A stretch of 64,000 bases of DNA from Aeromicrobium sp. Root472D3. GTDB taxonomy: Bacteria > Actinomycetota > Actinomycetes > Propionibacteriales > Nocardioidaceae. Within the stretch, counting starts at the first letter, position 1, and each line of letters begins with the position of its first letter. Below are positions 1-7,823 of this stretch, in pieces. Position numbers and translations under genes: made by a program. The DNA lies in the NCBI RefSeq assembly GCF_001426485.1, contig NZ_LMET01000001.1:1788505-1852504 (forward strand), read 5' to 3'. The notes under the pieces were generated by a model. That model was not told the DNA's origin. It worked only from the letters and a program-made list of their open reading frames with translations, and searched no databases.

Positions 1-31
1 CGCAACCCAAAATGGCGACTTGGAGGTCGTC

Positions 32-1453
32 ATGAGTCGCAGACGCGCGGACGGGAGCGCGATCCCAACCTGCCCTCGGGGGCACGAGAACACGGACGTG
101 GTTCGCGCGGGAACCTACGGCGCAGGGTCCGCCAGGCGGCAGTTGTGGTGGTGCCGACCCACCGACGGAACCCCGAAGCACCGGTTCGCGGAACGTCTCC
201 CACGCACCCTGCTCGCCTCGGCGGACGACCACGCGTGCGCGCACTGCGAGACGCATCTGGCGGTCTTCGAGGGGCCGCAGCATGCCCGGCAGTACGAGCA
301 CGCTGCCCGGACCATCGCGAACGCGCTCGCGTCGATCGGTGTGGGCGGCTCGTACCGGCATGCGGCGTTCGTGGCCAGGCGGGTGGCCGGCGGGGCGAAG
401 ACGTGGGACGTGAAGAAGCGGACCCACCCGGGCCGGGCGGGCGGGAACGGGACCCTGGCCGCGGACTGGGTCGCCGCGTTCGCTCCGGTGGTGACGGCGC
501 CGGTCTTCGACGCGGAGGTGTGGCCGGAGGTCGTGGCGCTCGACGAGCTGCCGTTCAAGACCACGTACGCGGTCCCCGGGACACGGCACAAGCACCTGAC
601 GAACTGGGTGATCTGGGGTGCGTACGCGCACTACCGGTCCGGGCCGGGCCGCCTGTTCCGGTTGGGGTGCTCGGGGCAGCTGAACTCGGTCAAGGCGGCC
701 GAGTGGCTCCTGACGGTGCCGGGGCGTCCGAAGTACGTGGTGTGCGACGGCGCGAAGATGTGGCCGAAGGCGATCGCGTTGGCGTGGCCGCAGGTGGTGG
801 ACGAGGAGACGGGCGAGATCCTCGAGGAGAGCCCGGTCATCGTCCCGTGCCGATGGCATCTTCAGCAGCAGATGCGCGAGCAGCTCAAGACCGCGTCCAT
901 CCTTCCGCCGCGGGACGCGCCGGCGCCACGGCCGGTCACACCGGCACCGAGGTTGCGCCTGGCGAAGAACAAGAACCTGCGGGTCCAGGCGGAGTCACCG
1001 CAGGAACGGCGGCATCGCACCTTGCTGCGCCAGGGCGACGACCCGGAGACGCACCCGATCACGATCGCGACCCACAAGGCGCTGAAGTCGGTGAAGGACT
1101 GGGACGCGTGCCTAGCCGAACTCGACCGGTGGCAGGTCAACACGATGGCCGCCTGGATGCGCCGCAACTCGCACATCCGTGAGGAGCTCGCGACCCGGCC
1201 GTCGTGGTTGCCGAACTCAATCGGCGGCCTGGAGAAGCAACTCGCGCAGGTCAGGGCCATCGTCGGGCCGCGGTCCAAGGTCCTGAAGAACCAGCCCCGG
1301 ACTCAGCGGATGCTCGACCTGGTCACGCTCCACCAGCGGGGCCTGGACAGCGTCGACGAGTACGCGACGCACATCCGCCGGCACCTGGACCAGAACGCCG
1401 GAACGGCCCCGGACCAACGCCAAGGCGTGACCGGGACCGTCCCCATGTACTGA
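32..1453 (+). CDS. DDE-type transposase-like protein with N-terminal zinc ribbon
   Basis: 473 aa. The ATG at 32 is preferred over an in-frame TTG at 20 because GGAGG lies 5 nt upstream of it. The N-terminus carries cysteine motifs (TCPRGH, WWC, then CAHC near residues 69-72) like the zinc ribbons of IS1/IS256/MULE-type transposases. The central part has an acidic residue in VALDELPF, a second about 65 aa later in VVCDGAKMW, a CRWH motif as in MULE-type cores, and an NSIGGLEKQL segment that could supply the third acidic residue. The DDE assignment is inferred from this spacing. No inverted repeats were found, but the left end of any element would lie outside the window. A domesticated, non-mobile homologue is possible. 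It converges on the next gene with 2 bp between stop codons. Confidence 0.6.
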   Translation: MSRRRADGSAIPTCPRGHENTDVVRAGTYGAGSARRQLWWCRPTDGTPKHRFAERLPRTLLASADDHACAHCETHLAVFEGPQHARQYEHAARTIANALASIGVGGSYRHAAFVARRVAGGAKTWDVKKRTHPGRAGGNGTLAADWVAAFAPVVTAPVFDAEVWPEVVALDELPFKTTYAVPGTRHKHLTNWVIWGAYAHYRSGPGRLFRLGCSGQLNSVKAAEWLLTVPGRPKYVVCDGAKMWPKAIALAWPQVVDEETGEILEESPVIVPCRWHLQQQMREQLKTASILPPRDAPAPRPVTPAPRLRLAKNKNLRVQAESPQERRHRTLLRQGDDPETHPITIATHKALKSVKDWDACLAELDRWQVNTMAAWMRRNSHIREELATRPSWLPNSIGGLEKQLAQVRAIVGPRSKVLKNQPRTQRMLDLVTLHQRGLDSVDEYATHIRRHLDQNAGTAPDQRQGVTGTVPMY

Positions 1454-1455
1454 CT

Positions 1456-1740
1456 TCAGAAGCCCGCCTGAGCCCCATTCGGGGCCGGCGGAGGGCTGGT
1501 GGTGGTGAACCCCTCGATCTGCGACCAGGACACTGCGCTGGGCTGACCTGGGAGGAAGCCGAAGCCGCTGATCTGGTCAAGGAACACGAGGTCCTTCGTG
1601 ATGCCGAAGATCTGGCCCCGGACGGTGCGGTCATCCTTGAGGTTGACGCTGATGGTGTGGCCCACGGTGAGCCCCCAGGTGGTCATGTCGTCGAGCTTGA
1701 CCTCAGGATCCTGCGCGGTCTCAGCGGTCCTGTCTGCCAT
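1456..1740 (-). CDS. small Sm-like hypothetical protein
   Basis: 94 aa. The ORF is open further upstream, but the ATG at 1740 is chosen because GGAGG sits 5 nt before it. After a short acidic N-terminus there is a beta-rich segment (VGHTISVNLKDDRTVRGQIF, then TKDLVFLD) whose pattern, a polar strand, a 'RGQI' turn and a hydrophobic strand, resembles an LSm/Hfq-type barrel. A proline-rich tail follows (TTTSPPPAP). The function is unknown and the Sm resemblance is by eye only. It sits in the accessory edge beside the transposase-like gene and another unknown minus-strand gene. Confidence 0.55.
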   Translation of the reverse strand: MADRTAETAQDPEVKLDDMTTWGLTVGHTISVNLKDDRTVRGQIFGITKDLVFLDQISGFGFLPGQPSAVSWSQIEGFTTTSPPPAPNGAQAGF

Positions 1741-1821
1741 GTGTACCTCCAGTGTTGGCCGCCACGGTGGCGGCGTTCCCGCCTGACGGTTCGGCGTATC
1801 GTCTGACGGCGCACGCACCCG

Positions 1822-2421
1822 CTAGAAGCTCGCCTCGGCGTCCTGCTTAGTGAGGACCAGGGCTCGCATCGTGTCGACCCAGGATTCCCGCAGGTGGGGG
1901 TCGGTAGCCCGGTCCCGCTCGAGAAACATGACCGCGAGCTTCCGGTCGAGGAGGTCTTGGGCCCCGACCGTCGGAAGCCGCTCGTGGAACCTCCCCTCGA
2001 AGACATCCGCCTGGACGACACCGTGGCCGAACGCTTCTCGCAAGGCCTCGTACGAGCCGACTGGTCCGAAGGCTGAAGGGTGGAGACCGTTGTGCTCGAG
2101 CAGGCCGAGGAGGGCTGCTTCGCCCTCGGCGAACGTTGTGCCGCGAGGTAGCGCGGCTACCGCCAACGCTTGCGGCGCACTGTGGCCGGCGGCCACCGCG
2201 TCCTCCGCTGCGACGACGACCTGCTGGACCACCGGGGTCATCGGGGCCTGTCCCTGGACGAGCGCCGCGGCGAGCGGGCGCAGGGCGTTGAGGAGCCGGT
2301 CGCCGCCCTGAGGTTCGTCCATGACCTTCATTGTCCAGCGTTGCGGGGCCCAATGCACGGCACTTGCGGCTGACCCGAGATGTTCCGGCAGCGCACCGTC
2401 CGTCGTCTGGTCGTCTCTCAT
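1822..2421 (-). CDS. hypothetical protein
   Basis: About 199 aa from an ATG at 2421; the start is uncertain because no strong ribosome site is visible and an internal ATG (MDEPQGG) is also possible. The protein is mostly helical, with an alanine/valine-rich segment (VVQQVVVAAEDAVAAGHSAP), a GLLEHNGLHP stretch and an acidic C-terminus. I do not recognise a family. There is no signal peptide or membrane segment. It lies 81 bp upstream of the Sm-like gene on the same strand and may be cotranscribed with it. Confidence 0.45.
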   Translation of the reverse strand: MRDDQTTDGALPEHLGSAASAVHWAPQRWTMKVMDEPQGGDRLLNALRPLAAALVQGQAPMTPVVQQVVVAAEDAVAAGHSAPQALAVAALPRGTTFAEGEAALLGLLEHNGLHPSAFGPVGSYEALREAFGHGVVQADVFEGRFHERLPTVGAQDLLDRKLAVMFLERDRATDPHLRESWVDTMRALVLTKQDAEASF

Positions 2422-2550
2422 GCCACTGTGATCACACCAGCCACAGATTCCATGCGCTCTGGTATCAACGGAATGCGTCACTGAACACCTGTTCGAACAA
2501 GTCCAATCTACTACCGCCCACCGACACACGTCCCGCGTCGTGCACAGGGC

Positions 2551-2817
2551 TCAGCGCACCTCGAAACCGCTGTGGCCCGAGGGCTCCCGTTCCGTCACGT
2601 CGACGCCCGTCACGACTGCCCTGGGCGGGCCGGTGCGGCACCAGTCGAGCATGTGGGCGACGGCGTGGTCCGGTCCCTCGAGCTCGGCCTCGACCGACCC
2701 GTCGGGACGGTTCGCGACCCACCCGGCGACGCCCACCCGGGTGGCCTCCTGCTGGCACGACGCCCTGAAGAACACCCCCTGGACGGTGCCATGGACGATG
2801 ACGTGACGACGGGGCAT
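2551..2817 (-). CDS. acyP: acylphosphatase
   Basis: 88 aa, normal length for the family. It hydrolyses acyl-phosphate bonds in small cytosolic metabolites. The signature is complete: VHGTVQGVFFRASC near the N-terminus contains the phosphate-binding loop and catalytic Arg, and GWVANRPDGSVEAELEG contains the catalytic Asn. The ATG at 2817 is used; a GTG at 2826 in the same frame is an alternative. It is transcribed divergently from the pentapeptide-repeat gene, with only 26 bp between start codons, so the two promoters overlap. Confidence 0.9.
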   Translation of the reverse strand: MPRRHVIVHGTVQGVFFRASCQQEATRVGVAGWVANRPDGSVEAELEGPDHAVAHMLDWCRTGPPRAVVTGVDVTEREPSGHSGFEVR

Positions 2818-2831
2818 GCGCACCACCGTAA

Positions 2832-2837
2832 TAGGGT
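2832..2837 (+). promoter_or_regulatory. -10 element (TAGGGT), leaderless promoter
   Basis: TAGGGT lies 6 nt before the GTG start of the pentapeptide-repeat gene, leaving no room for a ribosome-binding site. This is the layout of actinobacterial leaderless transcripts, and the same arrangement recurs elsewhere in the window. Confidence 0.55.
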
Positions 2838-2843
2838 CGCCGG

Positions 2844-3650
2844 GTGGATCGTCTCGAGCTCGTCGCCGACTGCGGCAGCTGCTTCGGGCTGTGCTGCGTG
2901 GCGCTCGCGTTCGAGCGGTCGGCCGACTTCCCGGTCGACAAGGACGCCGGCGACCCGTGCGTGAACCTCGACAGCGGCTTCGGCTGCTCGATCCACTCGC
3001 GGCTGCGCGACGAGGGGTACCGCGGGTGCACCGTGTACGACTGCTTCGGAGCGGGTCAGCAGGTCTCGCAGGTGACGTTCGGGGGCGTGAGCTGGAGAGA
3101 CGACCCGTCGACGTCGGCGTCGATGTTCGCGGCCCTGCCGGTCATGCGGCAGCTGCACGAGATGCTCTGGTACCTGGCCGAGTGCGTCGAACGCCCGGAG
3201 GCCCGGGGCCTGCGCGACGAGCTGGACGCTGTCACCGCACGCACGGTCGAGCTCACGCGCACCGACGCCGCGCACCTCGACGCGATCGACCTGCCCGCCC
3301 ACCGCGCCGTCGTCTCACCCCTGCTGCAGCGCGTCAGCGCGCTCGTGCGCGAGCCGTTCGACGGACCCGACCACCGTGGGGCACCGATGTTCGGCGCGAG
3401 GCTGCGCCGTGGACGTCTGAGAGGAGCGGACCTCCGCGGCTCGATCCTGATCGCCGCCGACCTGCGCCAGGCCGACCTGCGGCAGGCCGACCTGCTCGGC
3501 GCCGACCTGCGCGACGCCCGCCTCGACGGAGCCGACCTGACGGGCTGCCTGTTCCTGACCCAGACGCAGGTGGGTTCGGCGAGGGGCGACGCCGCGACGC
3601 TCGTCCCGCCCGGGCTGCGGCGACCGGCGCACTGGGTCGCGTCGCCGTAG
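2844..3650 (+). CDS. pentapeptide-repeat protein with N-terminal Cys cluster
   Basis: 268 aa from a GTG start. The N-terminus has a dense cysteine cluster (CGSCFGLCC, then conserved Cys at about 33, 44, 57 and 63), reminiscent of zinc- or iron-binding modules. The C-terminal third contains A(D/N)L-type pentapeptide repeats (GADLRGS, AADLRQADLRQADLLGADL) that should form a right-handed quadrilateral helix. Pentapeptide proteins act in diverse roles, including gyrase mimicry; no specific role can be assigned. The stop codon TAG at 3648 doubles as part of the -10 element of the next gene. Confidence 0.75.
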   Translation: MDRLELVADCGSCFGLCCVALAFERSADFPVDKDAGDPCVNLDSGFGCSIHSRLRDEGYRGCTVYDCFGAGQQVSQVTFGGVSWRDDPSTSASMFAALPVMRQLHEMLWYLAECVERPEARGLRDELDAVTARTVELTRTDAAHLDAIDLPAHRAVVSPLLQRVSALVREPFDGPDHRGAPMFGARLRRGRLRGADLRGSILIAADLRQADLRQADLLGADLRDARLDGADLTGCLFLTQTQVGSARGDAATLVPPGLRRPAHWVASP

Positions 3651-3653
3651 GCT
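3648..3653 (+). promoter_or_regulatory. -10 element (TAGGCT) overlapping a stop codon
   Basis: TAGGCT lies 6 nt before the ATG of the PHP-domain gene. Its first three bases are the stop codon of the upstream pentapeptide-repeat gene. This is consistent with a leaderless transcript. Confidence 0.5.
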
Positions 3654-3659
3654 CGGGGG

Positions 3660-4688
3660 ATGCCAGACCTCACCGCCGTCGACGCCCTGAAGGAAGTGGC
3701 GTTCTGGCTCGAGCGGTCGCGAGCGTCGACCTACCGGGCGGAAGCCTTCCGCAACGCCGCCGCCGCCATCGACGACCTCTCGCCCGAGCAGGTCGCGACC
3801 CGCACCCGCAACGGCCAGCTCAAGCGGGTCAAGGGCATCGGCGACCGGACGTTCGGCGTCATCCGGCAGGTCGTCGAGGGCGACGTCCCCGAGTACCTGG
3901 CCGAGCTCCGCGACGAGGGTGCCGAGCCGTTGGCGTCCGGGGGAGCGGCGCTGCGCGCCGAGCTGCGCGGCGACCTGCACAGCCACTCCGAGTGGTCGGA
4001 CGGCGGCTCGCCGATCGCCGAGATGGCACGTGTCGCACGGTGGAGGGGCCGCGCGTACCAGGTGCTGACCGATCACTCGCCGCGACTCAAGATCGCCAAC
4101 GGGCTGAGCGCCGAGCGGCTGGCCCAGCAGCTCGACGTCGTCGCGGAGGTCGACGCGACGTACGACGACTTCCGGCTGCTGAGCGGCATCGAGGTCGACA
4201 TCCTCGACGACGGCGGCCTCGACCAGACCGACGAGATGCTCGAGCGGCTCGACGTCGTCGTGGCGAGCGTGCACTCCAAGCTGCGGATGGAGCGGCGCGC
4301 CATGACCCGGCGCATGATGACCGCGGTCGCCGACCCGCACACCAACGTCCTGGGGCACTGCACGGGGCGCCTCGTGCAGGGCGGACGCGGCAAGCGTCCG
4401 GAGTCGGAGTTCAACGCCAAGGCGGTGTTCGCGGCGTGCGCCGAGTTCGACGTCGCGGTCGAGATCAACGCGCGCCCCGAACGCCAGGACCCGCCCGACC
4501 CGTTGATCGAGATGGCGCTCGACGCGGGGTGCCTGTTCTCGATCGACACCGACGCGCACGCGCCGGGCCAGCTCGACTTCCTCGATCTGGGCGCCGAGCG
4601 CGCGGACGCAGCCGGCGTCCCCGCCGACCGCATCGTCACGACGTGGCCCGTCGAGCGCCTGCTCGAGTGGTCGCACGCCAAGCGCTGA
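3660..4688 (+). CDS. PHP-domain metal-dependent hydrolase (PolX C-terminal type)
   Basis: 342 aa. Residues 1-100 form a helix-hairpin-helix region (KRVKGIGDRTFGVI) as in the N-terminal part of family X DNA polymerases. Residues about 105-335 are a PHP domain with metal ligands in GDLHSHSEWSDG, LTDHSPRL, GIEVDIL, ASVHSK, LGHC and IDTDAHAP. There is no polymerase palm domain, so this is a stand-alone HhH-PHP protein, probably a phosphoesterase (PHP domains act as nucleases or histidinol-phosphatases). The substrate is unknown. It converges on an unknown gene, with 12 bp between stop codons. Confidence 0.8.
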   Translation: MPDLTAVDALKEVAFWLERSRASTYRAEAFRNAAAAIDDLSPEQVATRTRNGQLKRVKGIGDRTFGVIRQVVEGDVPEYLAELRDEGAEPLASGGAALRAELRGDLHSHSEWSDGGSPIAEMARVARWRGRAYQVLTDHSPRLKIANGLSAERLAQQLDVVAEVDATYDDFRLLSGIEVDILDDGGLDQTDEMLERLDVVVASVHSKLRMERRAMTRRMMTAVADPHTNVLGHCTGRLVQGGRGKRPESEFNAKAVFAACAEFDVAVEINARPERQDPPDPLIEMALDAGCLFSIDTDAHAPGQLDFLDLGAERADAAGVPADRIVTTWPVERLLEWSHAKR

Positions 4689-4700
4689 ACCGCCGGGTCG

Positions 4701-5417
4701 TCAGGCGAGGCTGTCGGCCAGCTCACGCACCTGGTCGGGCGTGACGTCCACGGCGACGCGCCCCGTGACCTGGTCGTAGACGTCGATGAGGCCGCTGAGG
4801 TCCTTGACCATGCGGCGCGCGCGGGCGGGTCCGTTGGCGCAGTCGGCGCGGCACTCGCCGGCGGCGACGCGGTGCGCGACCACGAGTGCGGCGAGGGCGT
4901 ACGCCTCGGCCGCCTCGAGCTCGGGGGAGAGCGCGAACGGGAACATGCGCGACATGCCGACGTGGAACTCCGCGTGCTCGGGGTCGAGGTCGCCGTCGGC
5001 GACGGCCGAGCCCATCGCCGACGCGAAGGCCGCGCGGACGTCGTCGTCGGTGCCGTCGCGACCGATCCACGTCTCGGCGTGCTCGATCGCGACGAGCGCA
5101 CGGGACCGGGCGGACGGCTCGATCAGCGCGACGACCTGCCGCGCCTGGGCCAGTCGCAGGCGGGCGCGCAGCTCGGGCGAGTCGTCCGTCGTGCCGAACA
5201 GGCGTCCGATGAGCGGGACGAGACGCGAGCGGTCGCCGTCGCGCAGGAGGTCGTTGGTGGTGCGTGCCTCGTGGGCCAGCAGGGGGTGCGTGCACTCGGG
5301 GCGGTCGCTCCACTCCTCGCCGGCCAGCAGCGAAACGTACTCCATGACGCAGGCCTCGCCCTGCTCGGCGTCGTGCGAGCCGGAGGAGAGCGTGGGCAGG
5401 AAGTCGGGAGCCGTCAT
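4701..5417 (-). CDS. hypothetical protein
   Basis: 238 aa. The ATG at 5417 is selected over upstream in-frame codons because GGGAGGA lies just before it. It is largely alpha-helical, with a Cys-containing N-terminus (GEACVMEYVSLLAGEEWSDRPECTHPLLAHEARTTN, split here at family-like motifs ECTHP and EART) and a central helical region (LRARLRLAQARQVVALIE). The N-terminal motif 'ACVMEYVSLLAGEEWSD..CTHP' is frequent in actinobacterial proteins of unknown function. There is no signal peptide. Role unknown. Confidence 0.65.
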   Translation of the reverse strand: MTAPDFLPTLSSGSHDAEQGEACVMEYVSLLAGEEWSDRPECTHPLLAHEARTTNDLLRDGDRSRLVPLIGRLFGTTDDSPELRARLRLAQARQVVALIEPSARSRALVAIEHAETWIGRDGTDDDVRAAFASAMGSAVADGDLDPEHAEFHVGMSRMFPFALSPELEAAEAYALAALVVAHRVAAGECRADCANGPARARRMVKDLSGLIDVYDQVTGRVAVDVTPDQVRELADSLA

Positions 5418-5461
5418 GCGTCCATCCTCCCGCGCCGGGTCAAGCGGGGCGAGCCGACGAC

Positions 5462-5917
5462 TCAGTCGTTGCCGATCACGAAGACACGCGCCGTCCGGCA
5501 CTCCTCGGGCACCTTGTCGTAGAACGAGCTCGAGGGCCCGATCGTCCCCTCGCCTCCGCCGGTGCTGATCCGGTCACCGAGACCGTAGGTCTCTCCGTCG
5601 ATCGTCACGCGCAGCGGGTCGGGCGTCTTGATCGTCGTGCCGTGGGGCCAGATCACGACCATCCCGCCGCGCCCCTTGCCGTCGGAGCTGGTGCCGAGGC
5701 AGCCGCCCACGTCGGTGAGGACGGCGTCGAGCCCGACCTCGTCGGTCGGGGTGTCCTTGCCGACCAGCACGAGCGTCTCGCCGTTCTCGTTCAGCACCTT
5801 CTCGCCGGCGCTGCGCACCACGACGATCGCGATCAGGACGGCCGCGAAGGCGGCGACGAGGGCTCCGCCGACGATGCGGCGTCGTGGGGCGGTGCGGGTG
5901 CGGTCAGGTTCGGCCAT
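5462..5917 (-). CDS. membrane-anchored hypothetical protein
   Basis: 151 aa. A basic N-terminus (RTAPRRR) is followed by one transmembrane helix (about residues 15-35, ALVAAFAAVLIAIVVV). A roughly 115-aa extracellular domain follows, with beta-rich segments and two Cys (GGCLG, EECRTA) that could form a disulfide. Its DPLRVTIDGETYGLGD stretch has no function I recognise. It ends next to the unknown gene at 4701-5417 on the same strand. Its start lies 11 bp from the left copy of the 38-bp repeat that borders the adjacent islet. Confidence 0.6.
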   Translation of the reverse strand: MAEPDRTRTAPRRRIVGGALVAAFAAVLIAIVVVRSAGEKVLNENGETLVLVGKDTPTDEVGLDAVLTDVGGCLGTSSDGKGRGGMVVIWPHGTTIKTPDPLRVTIDGETYGLGDRISTGGGEGTIGPSSSFYDKVPEECRTARVFVIGND

Positions 5918-5928
5918 GGCGCCATTGT

Positions 5929-5966
5929 CTCAGCACCGTCACGGCATCAGCGTGGCGGCGACCGTC
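5929..5966. repeat. 38-bp direct repeat, left copy (putative att-like core)
   Basis: Bases 5929-5966 are identical to 7203-7240 in the same orientation, and identity stops at both edges. The right copy contains the last codons and stop of the flavodoxin gene; here the same minus-strand codons (VAATLMP-stop) are a stranded fragment. The pair brackets a single foreign-looking gene. This is the structure expected for insertion at the 3' end of a gene with regeneration of that end. Confidence 0.85.
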
Positions 5967-6208
5967 AGCATGCCGGTGCGCGTTCCGACCTGTTCGACGG
6001 CCGTCGAGATCTTCGGTCGCCAGCGGGCGCCAAGGAGGGATGGACCCCTTGCCGCTCTCGTCGGCACGTGCTCGGTCCTCCGGGGGCTGGGAGTGCCGCT
6101 CGGAGGCAGTAGTCCTTTCGAGTCATATGTGAGCAAAACGTACAAGTTGTCTGTGACAGCCGTTAGCGTCACCTGGTCACGTTCATCGAGGGGGAGGAAC
6201 CCACCAGC

Positions 6209-7009
6209 ATGCCTGAAACACCGCGACCGTCCGAGAACGGCAAGCCCGCTCCCGGTTTCTATCCGGACGGCTCCGGTACGTCTCGCTACTGGGACGGCAA
6301 CGGATGGACCGAGCAGACCGAGAGCGCCGGCTTCGCCCCGGGAGGACCGCCCGCCCGGACGAAGGCTGATCGTCCTTGGTTCAAGAAGAAGCGCATCATC
6401 ATTCCGGGCGTGCTCGTGGCGCTCTTGGTCGTCGGCGGGGTTGCCGGCGGTTCGGAGAGCGATCCCGACGACAAGGAGGCCGCGGCCGCGGCGGCTCCCG
6501 CCGCTCCTGACACGACGGACGACGCCGCCGACGATGCCGCCGCCCAGGCTGAGTCAGATGCCAAGATCGCTGCGGCCGACCTGGCGAAGAAGACGGAGGC
6601 CGAGGCGAAGAAGGCGGCCGACGCGGCTAAGGCGAAGAAGGCAGAAGCGAAGGCCGCAGCGGCAGCCAAGGCGAAGGCCAAGAAGGAGAAGGCGAACACC
6701 GTCAAGGTGACGGTGGCGCAGATCCTGGGAGACTACGAGGCCAACGAGCTTGCCGCTGACACGAAGTACGAGGGCAAGATGATCCAGGTCACCGGGACCA
6801 TCGACAAGATCGACAAGGAGATCTTCGGGAACGACTACGTCCTGAACATCAGTGACGGGTCCGAATACTCGTTCCTCACGGTGAACTGCAACGACATGAG
6901 CAAGAAGGCCCTGTCCAAGCTGACTGTCGGCAACGAGGTGACCGCGATCGGCAAGTTCGACGACGGCGGAGATCTGGGCGTCGAGCTGAAGAAGTGCAAG
7001 GTCGCCTGA
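6209..7009 (+). CDS. DUF2510 membrane protein with tRNA_anti-like OB-fold domain
   Basis: 266 aa. Start ATG with GGGAGGAA upstream. Order of parts: N-terminal DUF2510 motif (PGFYPDGSG, RYWDGNGWTEQT; residues 12-35), basic KKKR then one transmembrane helix (about 62-82), an Ala/Lys/Asp-rich low-complexity coiled region (about 85-165), and a C-terminal OB-fold domain (about 170-266) with ANELAADTKYEGKMIQVTG and GSEYSFLTVNC, resembling the tRNA_anti-like family. It is probably anchored to the membrane with the OB domain outside. Codon use is richer in AAG and weaker codons than its neighbours. It is the only gene between the 38-bp direct repeats and carries its own strong terminator, so it looks acquired. 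Confidence 0.75.
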   Translation: MPETPRPSENGKPAPGFYPDGSGTSRYWDGNGWTEQTESAGFAPGGPPARTKADRPWFKKKRIIIPGVLVALLVVGGVAGGSESDPDDKEAAAAAAPAAPDTTDDAADDAAAQAESDAKIAAADLAKKTEAEAKKAADAAKAKKAEAKAAAAAKAKAKKEKANTVKVTVAQILGDYEANELAADTKYEGKMIQVTGTIDKIDKEIFGNDYVLNISDGSEYSFLTVNCNDMSKKALSKLTVGNEVTAIGKFDDGGDLGVELKKCKVA

Positions 7010-7021
7010 CGCAGCGCACAC

Positions 7022-7069
7022 CAGAGCCACCGGTCCATCCACGTCGGAGTAGATGGACCGGTGGCTCTG
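7022..7069 (+). terminator. 18-bp stem terminator
   Basis: Perfect inverted repeat with arms 7022-7039 and 7052-7069 and a 12-nt loop, starting 13 nt after the stop of the OB-fold gene. No long T-run follows, as is usual in high-GC actinobacteria. Confidence 0.85.
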
Positions 7070-7202
7070 CTTGTTCGAGATCGTGCAGCGGGCAACGGCA
7101 GCACGTTGCAGCTGGCGCTCCGCGTCTTGCTCACCCCACGCTTCGTCAACCGGTCGAGCTGTCGGCCGGCGCCGCGCTGGTGCGCCAGATCAGCGGTGGG
7201 GG

Positions 7203-7240
7203 CTCAGCACCGTCACGGCATCAGCGTGGCGGCGACCGTC
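7203..7240. repeat. 38-bp direct repeat, right copy
   Basis: Identical to 5929-5966. It overlaps the 3' end of the flavodoxin gene (last 9 codons plus stop, minus strand) and 10 bp beyond it. The distance between the starts of the two copies is 1274 bp. Confidence 0.85.
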
Positions 7241-7665
7241 GCGCCCAGCTCGGTCGCGGCGGCGAGGTGGGTGTCGTCGGGGTCGCCGAGGAAGCACAGG
7301 GGGTCGACGGCCCTCGACCAGCCGAGGCCCGTCGTGATCGACTGCATCGCCCGCTCTGCCCCGCTGGTGTCGCTGCGGCCGTGGACGTAGTAGCCGAACG
7401 GACGCCCGCGGGTCTCGGCGCTCGCGACGTCGAACGTGACGTCGAAGAAGTGCTTCACCGCGCCCGAGATGTAGCCGATGTTGGCGCTCGTGCCGATGAC
7501 GTAGCCGTCGGCGGCCAGGACGTCGTCGACCGTCGCCTCGAGCGCCGGGCGGACGTCCACGTCGACGCCCTCGATGTCCTCATGCCGCGCGCCGGCCATT
7601 ACGGCACCGAGGATGCGGGTCAGGTTCGGGGTGGGCGAGTGGTGGACGATCAGCAGTCGGGCCAT
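7213..7665 (-). CDS. flavodoxin family protein
   Basis: 150 aa. It begins ARLLIVHHSPTPNLTRI, the FMN phosphate-binding loop of flavodoxin/NADPH-dependent FMN reductases. Later segments ADGYVIGTSANIGYISGAVK and RGRPFGYYVHGRSDTSGAE match the flavin-contacting loops. It probably acts as an electron carrier or quinone/flavin reductase in the cytosol. The ATG at 7665 is chosen because the protein then starts at the canonical first strand; the upstream in-frame extension runs through a hairpin element. Its 3' end is part of the 38-bp repeat, so the last residues (VAATLMP) may come from an inserted element. Confidence 0.8.
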   Translation of the reverse strand: MARLLIVHHSPTPNLTRILGAVMAGARHEDIEGVDVDVRPALEATVDDVLAADGYVIGTSANIGYISGAVKHFFDVTFDVASAETRGRPFGYYVHGRSDTSGAERAMQSITTGLGWSRAVDPLCFLGDPDDTHLAAATELGATVAATLMP

Positions 7666-7711
7666 GACGTCACGGTATCGACCACGCCGCCCACGGCCGC
7701 CGCACCGAGCG

Positions 7712-7757
7712 AGGAATCGGGGTTTGTCCGCACGGGGGCGGACAAACCCCGATTCCT
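7712..7757. repeat. 20-bp perfect hairpin between divergent genes
   Basis: Arms 7712-7731 and 7738-7757 are perfect inverted repeats around a 6-nt loop. It lies between the divergent start codons of the flavodoxin and MoxR genes, where a terminator is not expected. It could be a REP-like intergenic repeat, a double-sided insulator or a regulatory hairpin. Confidence 0.8.
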
Positions 7758-7812
7758 TCGTCCCGATGAACCGGTCCGCCCGAATCGCACTGCGTGTTTG
7801 CGCTGGTGTGCC

Positions 7813-7818
7813 TAACAT
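7813..7818 (+). promoter_or_regulatory. -10 element (TAACAT), leaderless promoter of the moxR operon
   Basis: TAACAT ends 5 nt before the ATG of the MoxR gene. No ribosome-binding site is present, consistent with a leaderless transcript. Confidence 0.5.
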
Positions 7819-7823
7819 CGCGT

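Noticed and set aside
7712-7757. Treating the hairpin as an ordinary transcription terminator.
   Set aside because: It lies between two divergent start codons, where neither gene ends.
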